Positions 8,367 to 20,100 of a stretch of DNA of 64,000 nucleotides are shown in pieces. The stretch is from Enoplolaimus lenunculus (taxonomy: Eukaryota; Nematoda; Enoplea; Enoplida; Thoracostomopsidae), in NCBI GenBank assembly GCA_030248215.1, contig JASANG010002358.1:1-64000 (forward strand), given 5' to 3'. The position numbers were made by a program, and so were the translations under genes. The notes under the pieces are model-generated. The model saw nothing but the letters and a program-made list of their open reading frames with translations, did not search any database and was not told the DNA's origin. Position 1 is the stretch's first letter. Each line of letters starts with the position of its first letter.

Positions 8367-10164
8367 TGTAGAGTTAGATAGTACTTTGAATGACGTTTCA
8401 AAAAAATTTGAGGATTTTTAAACAATGGGATCAGGGTGGGGTTTAGATACCATAGGACACGCAGATGTACACATTAGCAGATACATGCCATTAAGAGGGT
8501 CAACATATAAACCCTTGCCTATGTGGATAAGAAAAAAGCACGCAGTGCTAAACATTCAAAATGAGGATAATAAGTGTTTTTTGTGGAGTGTGCTTGCACA
8601 TTTGCACAATAACAACCGGACAGAACATGCAGAAAGAGTGACTAAGTATAAGCAATATGAAAACGAATTAAATATGACCGGCATAGATTATCCGGTTAAG
8701 GTGTTAGATATAGAAAAATTTGAAGTGAATAATAAAATTGCAGTGAACGTTTATGGGGTAGAGGGAACTACAACTTACACACTTTACATTTCAAAAACCC
8801 AGTACCAACCCTACATTCATTTGTTACTATGAGGGTCATTATTGTTTAATTCGAAGCTTAGATTCACTGTTAGCTAGTCAACGTAAAAAAGCGCATAGAC
8901 TATATTTTTGTGATAAATGTTTAGCCCATTGTTACAGTAATGATAAGCGTGAGGAACATATAAAATTGTGTTGTAAGAAGGAAATATCACGAGTAGATAT
9001 ACCTGAGCCCAATTCAACACTAATGTTTAAAAATATGCATCGTATGCAAAGGTCCCTTATGTTATATATGCAGATTTTGAGTGCCTACTTGAAAAATTAG
9101 ACACTTGTGACGCGTCCCCAATAAATTCATACATTAACCAACACCAAAGACACACCCCTTGTTGGTATGGGTTAGTGGAAACTTTTGGGTGTTGTAATGA
9201 TAAAATACAGATCGGCGACGCTGTTACATACCGCGGAGCCGATACTGTTTTGGAATTTATAAATAACATTATAGAATTAGGTGAAAAGTTTCAGAAGGAA
9301 TATATGGAAAACCAAAAAAACAATAAAAATGACCGACGAAGATAAAATAGAATTCAAAATGCTTACCGTTGTTACCTATGCGGTAAGCCAATGAAAAATG
9401 ATGATAAAGTAAAAGACCATTGTCATTTATGTAGCCGGTACCCCGGTGCTGCACACTTTAAATGCAACATTGGGTACCGGTTGAATAGAGACGTTACCGT
9501 ATTGTTTCACAACTTGCGTAGGTATGATGGACACCTTATAATGCAAGAAATCAGTACAAAATGTTTAGAAATGGAGTTAGAAATAAACTGTGTAGCTAAA
9601 GGAATGGAGGATTATTTAACCTTTTCGATAAAACGTAAGAGCAAAAGAAGCACACAAAGTGCAAATAGCTTCATATTGAATAAAGCAGATGATGATGATG
9701 ATGATGATGATAATGATGAAATAGGCTTTAGAATTAAATTTATAGATACTTTTCAATTTTTACCCAGTTCGCTAAGTGTCCTTGTTGAGAATATGAAGAA
9801 GCGTGATGCTTCAAGCTTTAATGCAATGAAACCCAAATTTGAGGATAAGACAGAACTAATGTTACGGAAGGGGGTTTACCCATATGAATATATGGATTCA
9901 TTTGATAGGTTTAATGAAACTTTATTACCGGATAAGAGTAAATTTTATTCAGCATTAATTGACGCTGGTATTTCAAATGAAGATTATGAGCATGCTAAAC
10001 GGGTTTGAGGAGAAATGCAAATTGCAGATTTAGGAGAGTACCACGATTTATATTTGAAAACTGATGTTTTACTTTTATGTGATGTTTTTGAACACTTTCG
10101 GTTATTTTGCCTACAACATTATGGGTTAGATCCTGTACATTATATTACCTTACCAAGTTTTGCG

Positions 10165-10245
10165 TGGGAAGGAGGAGGAGGTCTGCACAGATACCCCTCT
10201 CCCTCCTCCTCCGCTTTAGGGAGGAGGGAGGAGGAGGGGGCAAAA
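10165..10245. repeat. Polypurine/polypyrimidine hairpin
   Basis: GGAAGGAGGAGGAGG is followed by a CCTCC-rich arm and then a GGAGG-rich arm around GCTTTA. The arms can pair and the strands form mirror repeats suited to triplex or quadruplex DNA. It marks the point where recognisable polymerase sequence ends. Confidence 0.7.
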
Positions 10246-10259
10246 CCGGCCTTTTTACA

Positions 10260-11100
10260 CTACTTTTAACTATTGCGAAAACTATGTGCCATATAAAGAA
10301 GGAAGTTAACATAGTATTCGCTAGTTTGCACGATGTCGTTTAAATTCTTAAGAATTACACGGGGTAACGTTCGCTTGCAAAAAAATCGGCATCGGTTCTT
10401 CCTACTACTTCTAATATATATAGTTGTTTTGGATGATCTTTTGCGGTAAGTAATGATACTAGGGCGCTTAAGAAGTTTAGTTGATATAATTAAATTCTGA
10501 ATAATGATAAAGGAAATTTCATAATTAAGATTTACGCCACTGACAGATAGCAATCTAATTGTGCTGCGTTGTTAGATATATAGTACGGTACTCTACCCTA
10601 TGCGTTTACAATTCGTACTGTCCCCAATTACGTAGTACCGTTTATTGTCGCTTAGTATTTACTTTATTTCAGGTTATAGCTCCAGTACGTACATCGTAGT
10701 TCATTTAAGGATACGTCAATTTTTTGTTTGCATGGCGTGGAATTTATACTGAAATTTTAGTTGAATCGTGAGAGTACCTAGTGCCAAATAGGGTGAGAAT
10801 AAAATAAACTGGTATTATTCATGCAAACAATTTTAGTTTAAATAACCTTTTTATTACGCGAAATTTGCTATGTGTGAACCGATGAGGTGAATAAAATGGC
10901 CGGGCTGCACTCACCAAACTAGTAGAAAACGTTAGCTAAGATATAATCTGTAGGAGCAGCGTAAATATGGTAAGGTGGGTTGTTAGGGCAGTTAAATATA
11001 TTGAAACTGAAAACCCAATAAAACTGGGCGCTAAGAAATAATATTTGGAGGGGCATGAAATTGATTTCACTAGACTTACGAGCGATACAAAACTTTTCTG
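10260..11100. other. No gene seen
   Basis: No coding pattern, splice-site pairs or repeat family recognised here beyond short chance ORFs. Confidence 0.5.
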
Positions 11101-11104
11101 TTAC

Positions 11105-11351
11105 ACACAAAAAAGTATTTCTGAATTTATTCAGAAAAGTGTTTTCTGTAGCAAATCTGAAAAGTTTTAGTGATATTTAAGACAATTTTTCTAAAAATAA
11201 CTGGAAAACGTTTATTTTCAGACTTTATTTCAAAACGTTTTTTTAAAACATTTCTGTTATAACAGAAATACTTTTCAAGTGCACTTTGCTAATCATATTT
11301 CTCAAATGTAAGAAATTTTTTCTTAAATATCAGAAATATTATTTTGAGTGT
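11105..11351. mobile_element. MITE-like inverted-repeat element
   Basis: The ends read ACACAAAAAAGTATTTCTGA and, on the other strand, ACACTCAAAATAATATTTCT. The interior repeats TTTCTGA and CAGAAA words. No clear target duplication. Confidence 0.45.
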
Positions 11352-11359
11352 AGTGCTTG

Positions 11360-12430
11360 AAATTGTATTGCTTAATAATGACAGGAGCTGCACACACTTG
11401 AGAATACTGTTTTTAGAACAACGTTACTGGTTCATCCTTCGTAGGTACACGAACCTGTGCCGATGAATATACGTCCGCTACGTCCGGTATATAGATGGAA
11501 AATTCAGTACGTTTTGTTTTAAGATCGATAACCACACGGAAGCGTCATAAAGCTATGAACATCTAGCTGTGTCTTCAACTGGCGTAAAATTTAACAATTT
11601 TAAATCTAACTTTTGGGTGGATGGCGCTGTAAAGTGAGCTGACAGAAGCTGAAACTACGCGTGCTCTGAAAAAACCTTGGTGTTAGCACATGCCTAAGTA
11701 AAGGTTTTAGACCCACGTGTTCGCTCCAAACTTGTTTGTACACGCATACGAGCAAATTTTACGATTTACACCAATTTTTGCTAAGGTTTAGAAATACGAG
11801 CAGGCGGCTTTTACAGTTTAAGTTTAATATTTAGAAATCTTGGTGAAACCTTTTGAGATTTGTTTTGTCGGGTGACTCTTTAATTTCAGAAATCTGGACC
11901 TTTGCTGGGTTTTGGGCTGTTAGAGCTGATGATTACATTCTTTGAATGTTATTTTTCGCATTTCATTTGCCTGTACCCAGTTGCTCGTGATTTTTTGAAA
12001 GCATTAATCAAAGTATTGAAAATGCTGCATTATATTCTGAATCACAAAATATAATTTTTTGCGACAGAAAGTCTATATTAAAATGAATTGGTCTATTTGA
12101 AAAACTGAGCATGGGCGCAATTTGTTCACTGCTGATAGCATAAAAACCAGTCGTAGTGCGACTACATGTATTGAGCGAAGCTCGAACACATGTAGCAGTT
12201 AAGCTAATATGCAAATTAGTTATTAGCTAACTATTCAATTATTCGTTTTGGAGGTTTGTAAACAATTTATTCAGATTCCTCGCACTCAAAAACCCTTCAG
12301 TAACCCTAATAATCTGAAATAAATTTATTGAACTAGGTTGAAATGCTTTGTCTGAATCATGTATTGATGGTAACGAATTTTGATTTTTGTGGGATTGTTA
12401 TAACCTTTTGCAAAAGCTTGATGTGCCGTG
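11360..12430. other. No gene seen
   Basis: Noncoding sequence with no recognised gene or repeat family. Confidence 0.5.
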
Positions 12431-12442
12431 TATTTATTGCAA

Positions 12443-12640
12443 ATTCGGGCTGTCATATCGCATCAACAGACGTAACTCGGATGCCATATGACACTAACTT
12501 ACAAACCGCCGCTGTCGGTATGTCACGTGATTTTGTGGGATATTTATGCGAATACCATATGATAAATCCAAAATTACAAAGAATATCTCACGATATTCAG
12601 CAGAACAGTGTATCTTCACGTGCTTATAATGAATAACAAG
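12443..12640. repeat. Dispersed repeat J, copy 1
   Basis: Starts AAATTCGGGCTGTCATATCG and closely resembles 14,592-14,800. It is noncoding, without obvious inverted ends, and probably a transposon fragment. Confidence 0.6.
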
Positions 12641-13201
12641 TCGAACGACAGAAGCACAGATGTACTTTAAAAACCAAAACGACGCTGGCAAATTCGTTTC
12701 CGATACAAAGTACTCAGAACTATGGCGTCATATTTCAAAAAATCAAATTTCAAATTCTAGTATCATATTATAGTATTCATCAGGACAATTTGGGCATGTT
12801 ACCTCAAGCAGTCGTTTGAAAATATATCATATGATATTCGAAGACAATACGCCGAATATCATATTATACTGAAGAACAAACGGTGCCCTACACATGATTA
12901 GACCAGACAAATACGACTTTTTCAATTTGATATGTGGTCTATAAGCAGGCAAAACGTTTCCCATTAGTGTGGTAGGGACAAAACAAGTCACAAACAGCCC
13001 TGGTTGTAACGTGAACACCACATAAGTCATGGTTGCCAGTTATAAATAGAAAATGTTGTCGATTCCAAGATTTGGGTAGTGCGCGCTGTTGTATTGTTCA
13101 AACCAAAGCTTAAAGTGATTGGATTTTGTGCAATTTTTGTGTTCCCGAAGCCGAACACATAATTTCCGATATAGGACCCTCCTTATATTATATGTTGGTA
13201 T

Positions 13202-13641
13202 CAGGGTGCAACCGGAATTATAAAATACCGGAACCGGAAAGTTAAAAAATACCGGAACCGGAACGTTAAAAAATACAGGAACTGGAACCAGAAAATAAAA
13301 TATACTTGTTACCGAAAAATTTATTTTTAACGTTATTTTATCGCTTTTTAATGCTGTAAACACACCGTTTAGAATGTCAAAATACTGACCAAATTCAGTA
13401 GGTGGAAACATATGATAAATTATGGAGGATGGCACAAATTGAAAAGTTTGGCAATACACGCTCGGACAATTTTAGAGAAATAAATTGGAATAATGTCATT
13501 TTTTAATTTTCAAGTGAGAAAAATATTCAATACCGAAAATACCTAAAAATTTCGGTGAAAAAATACCGGATTTATTACCGGAACCGAATAGTGAAAAATA
13601 CCAGATTTCCCTACCGAAACAGGAATTCCGGTTGCACCCTG
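13202..13641. mobile_element. MITE family G (hAT-like), copy 1
   Basis: Inverted ends CAGGGTGCAACCGGAATT and an interior rich in ACCGGA repeats. It is flanked by near-perfect 8-bp duplications GTTGGTAT and GTTGGTAG. CAGGG ends with an 8-bp duplication are typical of hAT elements. Confidence 0.8.
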
Positions 13642-14050
13642 GTTGGTAGTCATTTTCATATTTATGTGGCTCGTCAGATTCAAAGTGTTTTGAAATCTTT
13701 GGGAGTTTAACCCTTATAAAGTACAATCTTTACGACTATTAATAAATGACGTTCCATAGTATACAAAGACAAACCAAACCAAAATAATGTCAGGAGGCTA
13801 AATGCAAATGTGTATCATTTGAAGGTTAGATAGGCAGCTTTTGGTGGTGCGATGAGATGTACCAACACCATTGATCCAAAGCAAGTATAAACTTGGGGCA
13901 AAGGCAATTGCATAAAAATAATTATTTCGGAATCGCATAATACAAGCCAAATCTGTTTCGTAATCAAACTAAGGTACTTTAGACTTCCTAACCGGTAGCG
14001 AAATGCATCGAAACGTCTAGAAATTGTGCGGTTAAAACAAAAACTCTTAC

Positions 14051-14197
14051 CAAATGAAGTATGCTGAGCACGTTGCCCATATTTGCTATTTTATTGATTA
14101 CATCTTCAGGCGCCATTTGATCAATGCCACGCATTTGTCGTTTGCCGATTTTTTCGTATAAACTCCTTTGCCATGCATTTTTGTCGGTCGGATCGCA
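14051..14197 (-). CDS. RYR: RyR exon 38, last one in the window
   Basis: [20 protein letters not shown] and [17 protein letters not shown] match vertebrate LRWQMALYRGVPG and IVRRVQEVSAVLYYLDQ. Acceptor TTTCCAG, donor GTAAGA in phase 0. The next segment (vertebrate SKKAVWHKLLSKQRRRA) was not found in 1-14,050, so it should lie beyond the left edge. Confidence 0.93.
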
Positions 14198-17100
14198 CTG
14201 GAAATTGTAGCGTATAACTAGAGACAGACAAGAGCAACAACGCTTCTCAGAAAGGCACGCTTCTGCATACACTTATACCCATAACCCAACAATGTATAAG
14301 CGCAGTCACTTGTTTGACTGGCATTACTTCAAACTAACGCTGAATTGTTGAAAACCGATTTAAAAAGGCTTCAAGATATAATAACGTTGACTGATTAAAG
14401 TTTAAGCAGATAAGTTAAAGTTGCAGCAAACGGTAATTAAACTGACTTTTTCCGGAACAAGCAGCATTAATCGTATAAATTCTTTGATTTTTTCCTCAGT
14501 TTCTTTCTGAAACCAATAATAAGTCGATCCCATAAGCGTATGGGGCAAGCGGGACACGGTTTGTCCCATGTTGATTCGACGTCAACGTTAAAATTCGGGC
14601 TCTTATATCGGGTCAACAGACAAAACTCGAATGTCATACGACATTAGCTTACAAGCCACCGCTCTCAAATGATCAATTAGGCAATGTTCTGTATGTCAAA
14701 TACTGCGTAACATTTATGCGAATATATGATATTCCAAAATTTTAACGAATACCGTATTATATTCAGCGGGACGGTGTAATCTTTGGGTGCTAATAAATTT
14801 AAGGAGCGTGTAAAGTGGGTCGAAGATAGATCTTTCTAGAACGGGTACACCTGCGCGTAAAAATTGTTATATGCGTGGATATAGCGTGGTTCGGGTAAAG
14901 AAGTCTTTGCACATCTGCCCCGTGTTTCACCAAAAAATTTGCAGACGCAGATGTAATAAAAAAAATAACGTCGCCAGTTTTTAAAGCCATATTAAAGAAT
15001 GAAGCATTGATTTCAGTGTTTTCTCGTTAAGGGACAATCACTGTATATAAACAATTACATTCAAAAACTTTTCTTTGCTGTTATGCACAATTTCAAGTTC
15101 GCGACCACCAAACACGTTCAATCCAACTGGCAGCAAACGCTTAAAACACGATACCACAACGCTTGATTGCAGTTTGTCTTCCTTTGCTTTACCTTCTCGC
15201 CGTCGCTTCTTACGATCTGCTAACGCAGCTTTACCTGTAAATCACCACATCCAACACTGTATATATATCACTTAATAAATTGTGAACAAAAAAGACAAAA
15301 CGCACCACAAACAAACTTTAGAATAAAAATCGCTTTTATATGAGGTGACACACTTTCGAAGTAAATCCAGGCTGTGCCCTAGCGAGCCGTTTTATATTCC
15401 GTCCAGAACAAAAAGACGGCGATCGCGCTATGTCGCTCTTTAAGCGCTAGTGTATTTTAAATATACTTTCGCGCAAAACGCACAAATCGCTGCGTACTTT
15501 GTTATAAAATAGGGGTTGAATACAATTTTCACATGAAATTTTGCCATTCTTGCAGTTAGTGTATATAATTGCAGTAGCAGATCAAAGGTTTTTAGCAGAG
15601 TAATTTCTGGATCCGCCCCCCGTACTCCCAGTCAGTTTTCTACAATACAGAATTCAAATGTAAATGCAATTTATTGGAGTTTTGCTTCTATTGTAACTAC
15701 TGTTGTGACCCGAATAAGAGGGTGTGGGTTAATAAGATAGGGATCTCCATTTTGAGTCCCAATCAATAGGAGTATGTTTCCCTAATAAGAGTCCGTAAAG
15801 CGGATAGAGTCCCTAAATCCTAATTATAGTCCATGAAGGTCAGTTATTCCTAATTGTAGTGCATAAATGACTCCAGGACCAAATAAAATAGAGTTCGAAT
15901 CTTTAAAGCGTGCTTAAATTTTGAATGTACATTCCTAAGTTTAATTTTGCATGATCGCTCAAGCTATTGACGCAGGTCAAATAAACGTTAAATTCAACGG
16001 ATAGTTGCAGTACCGGATATATATCAGTAACGAAGGGTGGCGGGCGTGGGTTAAATATAAATAATAATCCGTAACCGAATAACAAGGGGGGTACCCTATG
16101 GAGAGGCCAAATAAATATCAGCCCCCATCTTATTCGGATCACTACAGTACGCGTACCTTTTTGCAATTCACTGCTTGACTCTCCTGATTGATCGTCAAAC
16201 AGTGTTTTGAAGTTCAACTCTTCTCTTTTAAAGTGCTAAAATAGCAAACAGTATAAGCAAATTACAGATATACTCCTAATGTAACGATATGTAAATACAT
16301 ATTTACATATTTATATTTAAATAAATGAATATATTATTGAGCAATGCCAATATAAAGTCCATGAGCAATAATGCCCTCAGAAGTTTTCATAAGTTACGGG
16401 CAATTTCTGCGGTGAAATTTTTCAATTTTTTGTGGAAAGTCTCAAGCCAGCTCATTTATTTATAAATATAAATATATTATCACTGAGTGACAATGCCAAA
16501 ATAAAGTCGACAGACAAGAATAAATTAAAATTTTTTTAAATATACATTGGAAAAATTCGTTGTCCATTAATTTATTATTGCTCGTTGACTTTATTTTGGC
16601 ATTGTTACTCAATAATATACTTATATTTATAAATAAATGAGCTGGCTTGAGACTTTCCACAAAAGATGAAAAATTTCACCACAGAACTTGCCCGTAAAAC
16701 TTATGAAAATTTTTGAGGGTATTTTTTGGGCTGAGCAGAAGCCGGACTTAATTATGTCTCCCGAACCATCTATATATAAAGCTGGTTTATTTTAACTAAT
16801 AAATTGTTGACGATGCTCGAGCCTAAGACCTCGAATGCTGAAATTGTTTAACACAGGAGCTGAGTTTGACGAACACAGAATTTGGATACAGCTGGTGTGA
16901 AAATGTTGTTCAGTTTATTATGTTACAAAACTAAGATTGATGTATTCAAAATGACCTGTATATTCTAAGTAAGAAAACTGAGTTTGCAACCTTTTTTACA
17001 AGTTTCAATGAAAGCATTACTTGCGAATTTGACCATATCTTGAATATTTCAGCAATGTTTTCGTACAATTCTTCGACGTCCGTGCTTGGATTTTTAAGCC

Positions 17101-20100
17101 AATATGCCCTGAAAAGTTTTTATATCTTTTCATCCGCTTGTGCATGCAGGTTCAGATGGCTATTCTTGCATTTATCTTTCTCATTTAGAAACAGACATAA
17201 AAATGTATATCGCTGTTCAAATTTGGAGTAGAGAAAATTGGCACGGTAGAGATTACTGTACTAACTCGAATAAGAGGGAAGGTTGCCATTTTGAGTCCCA
17301 ATCAATAGGAGTCCGTACCCCTAATAAGAGTCCATATGCGGATAGAGTCTCTAAATCCTAATTTAGAGTCCATAAATGTCAATTGTTCCTTGTAGTGCAT
17401 AAATGACACCATGGCTAAATAAAGTTGAGTTCGAAACTTTAAAGCATACTTAAGTTTTGAAAGTATATTCCTAAGTATAACCTTACATTATCGCTCAAGC
17501 TATTGACACAAGACACATAAAACGTTTAGTTCAATGGATAGTTGCAATACAGAATGCATGCCAGTAACGAAGGGCGGCGGAGCGCGGGTTAAAAATAAAT
17601 AACAGTCCGTAACCGAATAACAGTGGGGGTACCCTCTGGAGAGCCCAAATAAATATCAGTCCCACCTCTTATTCGGGTCACTACAGTACAATAGAGTGTG
17701 AAGTTCTTTGTTGTATACTACTTGCTATTTCATGACAACATCAAAACAAAATGGCAATGTTAAACTTAAAAGACAATGAATAATTCTTAAACAAAACTTT
17801 GAACTTTACTGCAACAACTCACCTATGAATATCGGTGTATTTAATTACTAGACTGAGAAAGGCGTATACGTCTCGAACCAATACAGCGTGAACCTAAAAT
17901 AAGTAATATTTTAACTACGTTTGCGTACATTGTTTTACCGTTTATTAGTTCTGAATTTTAACTACGTTTGCGTACATTGTTTTACCGTTTATTAGTTCTG
18001 AACACTCAACATCTGTTGCCAAGCGACCAGGAAACACTTGAGCATATATTTGAAACTACGGTGAGAGTCACCAGTTAGAATATTCAATAAGTTGTGCATT
18101 GCGATGGGTAGGCTAGGGTGCGACAGTTTTTAGTTCTGAGTTCTCAACAGCTGAAAATGAGGGACGCTCCCAGGAGGGTTCGAACTCGGTCGACAGATAA
18201 TCAGTCCAGCGCTATTCACTGAGCCACGCCCTCACAATCAACTGCTGAGTTTTTCTGTTTTTATGCCTTATAAGAACATCAACGTTATACACAAGTATCT
18301 TGGTTTTTCCATGTTTTTACTGCTTCTGCATATGAAGGCACTACATATGCAGCAGTGATTTTTACCGATGTTCAGCATCAGCATGAGGTTATTACTTTTC
18401 TCTATGCATCCGCATGTCACATGCATTAACATGAAAATCAATGACTGAAAAAACAAAACAAAAGAGTGACGTGGACCTCAGATACGGCAGCTTCATCGGC
18501 ATCATCTGGATGGGCTTGCGCATGCATTTCTTCTTTCATTGCATGAAGTGTATTTTGTCGCAATTTACCAGACGTTGGCAGAAAAAAATCGATCACCACA
18601 GTTTGCAGAGTAACAAGTGGAATTAACGGAATTACGTAACCTGGCAACACAGATATCAGGATCGTAGTTACTGCAGTGACCCGAATAAGTGGGGGTCCCC
18701 ATTTTGAGTCCCAATCAATAGGAGTCCGTATTCCTAATAAGAGTCCGTAAGCGGATAGATTCCCTAAACCCTAATTAGAGTCCATAAATGTCAATTATCG
18801 CTAATTGTAGCGCATAAATGAATGCCCCTTAAAGTAACATTGGCCGTCAAGGGGGGTACCCTCTGGAGAGGCCAAATAAATATCAGTCCCCACCCCTCAT
18901 ATTCGGGTCATTATAGTATCGGTTTATAACGCTCGTGGTGCACGACATAAATAACAGTTATTTTTTCGCATAACGCGCGACGCCGTACGGTGGCTTGCGG
19001 CACCGCGCGCTAAGTATAGCGTAATTTTTAGTCTATGTTAGTTCAGAAAAAATATTACAATATGTACGGCTTGCCTGCTATTCGACCCATCCAATCCGCG
19101 TTGCCAAAACCAATGTGATCTCTGATGAACAACATTGTTGCTTTGAAAACCAAATTAACGTGCTCAGAAGAAGCTTTTGTTACTGGCTTGTTGGGGTTTC
19201 TATTGAATAAAGCAAAACTAAGTCAGTACACAATATTAGCTCAGATGGCTATTAAATTGTTTCAATATTTTGAAAAGCTGAAGTGTTCTTGCTACAATAA
19301 TTCAATTCATTTTGCAATTATGTGTCAAATTAAACTGTTAATTGTAAAATGACGAGAGCTTGTAATCAAAAGCAGACGATACACTTAGGTCAATGACTAA
19401 AGTCAAACCTCGGTCTAATTGATAATGCAGGGTCAAAGGTACGTCCTCCATATACGTAATGCAAAACTTAGGCTTCTTGTAAACCGCTATGGTTTGAAAT
19501 TAACGTTAATTTATTTTGCTCTATAAGTTAATTGTTTCGGCGAGTAAAGTAAGTCCTTAAGCAAACCTTTGCGGGAACGTAAACTTTCAATTAATTTGTA
19601 AAATCATCTGGCAGACAATGATGACTTTCAAGACGGGAATTTAGCAAAATCAAAAAAATAATTACTCTTGTTTTGGACCATTTTCGCCATAATGCCACCA
19701 GTGAGTAACATAGCTAAAAATCAAAATTTAAATGACGGCTGAAGTTATATCAATTACTAGTAGTGGTAACTGTAACAAATGGATGCATACCTAAACTGAA
19801 AAACTAGACTTACTCGTCGAGGCCAATGCATAGATCAGGGTCGTAACAGTACCATTAACATATTTTTAAAACCTAAGCCTAAGCCCAAGACTAGATGAAA
19901 AATGAGGATTTCACGTCCTCCTACCGCACGAATTTTTTGAAGAGTCGCGAGTAATCATTTCGACGTACGTACGCACGCGTGTAAAACACATGGTACTTGA
20001 TAACGTTTACGTATGCACTACTATACTGTAAAAAAATGCTAAGTCAAATAGGCTCTCTCGGAAATCGGCTTGTCATATTCGACCGGCCAGAGTCAAATTC

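Larger units (their letters stand above)
7748..10180 (+). mobile_element. Fossil Polinton/adintovirus-type element: protein-primed DNA polymerase B, amino-terminal part
   Basis: A broken virus-like element on the plus strand. Its parts in order are the C2H2 fingers (7,748-7,924), a linker region, the conserved block with PLRGSTYKPLPMWI and NIQNEDNKCFLWSVLAHLH (8,425-8,832), and the exonuclease/polymerase region (about 9,390-10,170) with LYLKTDVLLLCDVFEHFR and GLDPVHYITLPSFAW. These are hallmarks of family B polymerases of Polintons and adintoviruses. The palm motifs, capsid, integrase and terminal repeats are not in the window. It is clearly broken (roughly half a dozen breaks) and its 3' part is lost at a GA-rich hairpin. 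Moderate age is likely, since long stretches remain recognisable. Confidence 0.8.
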
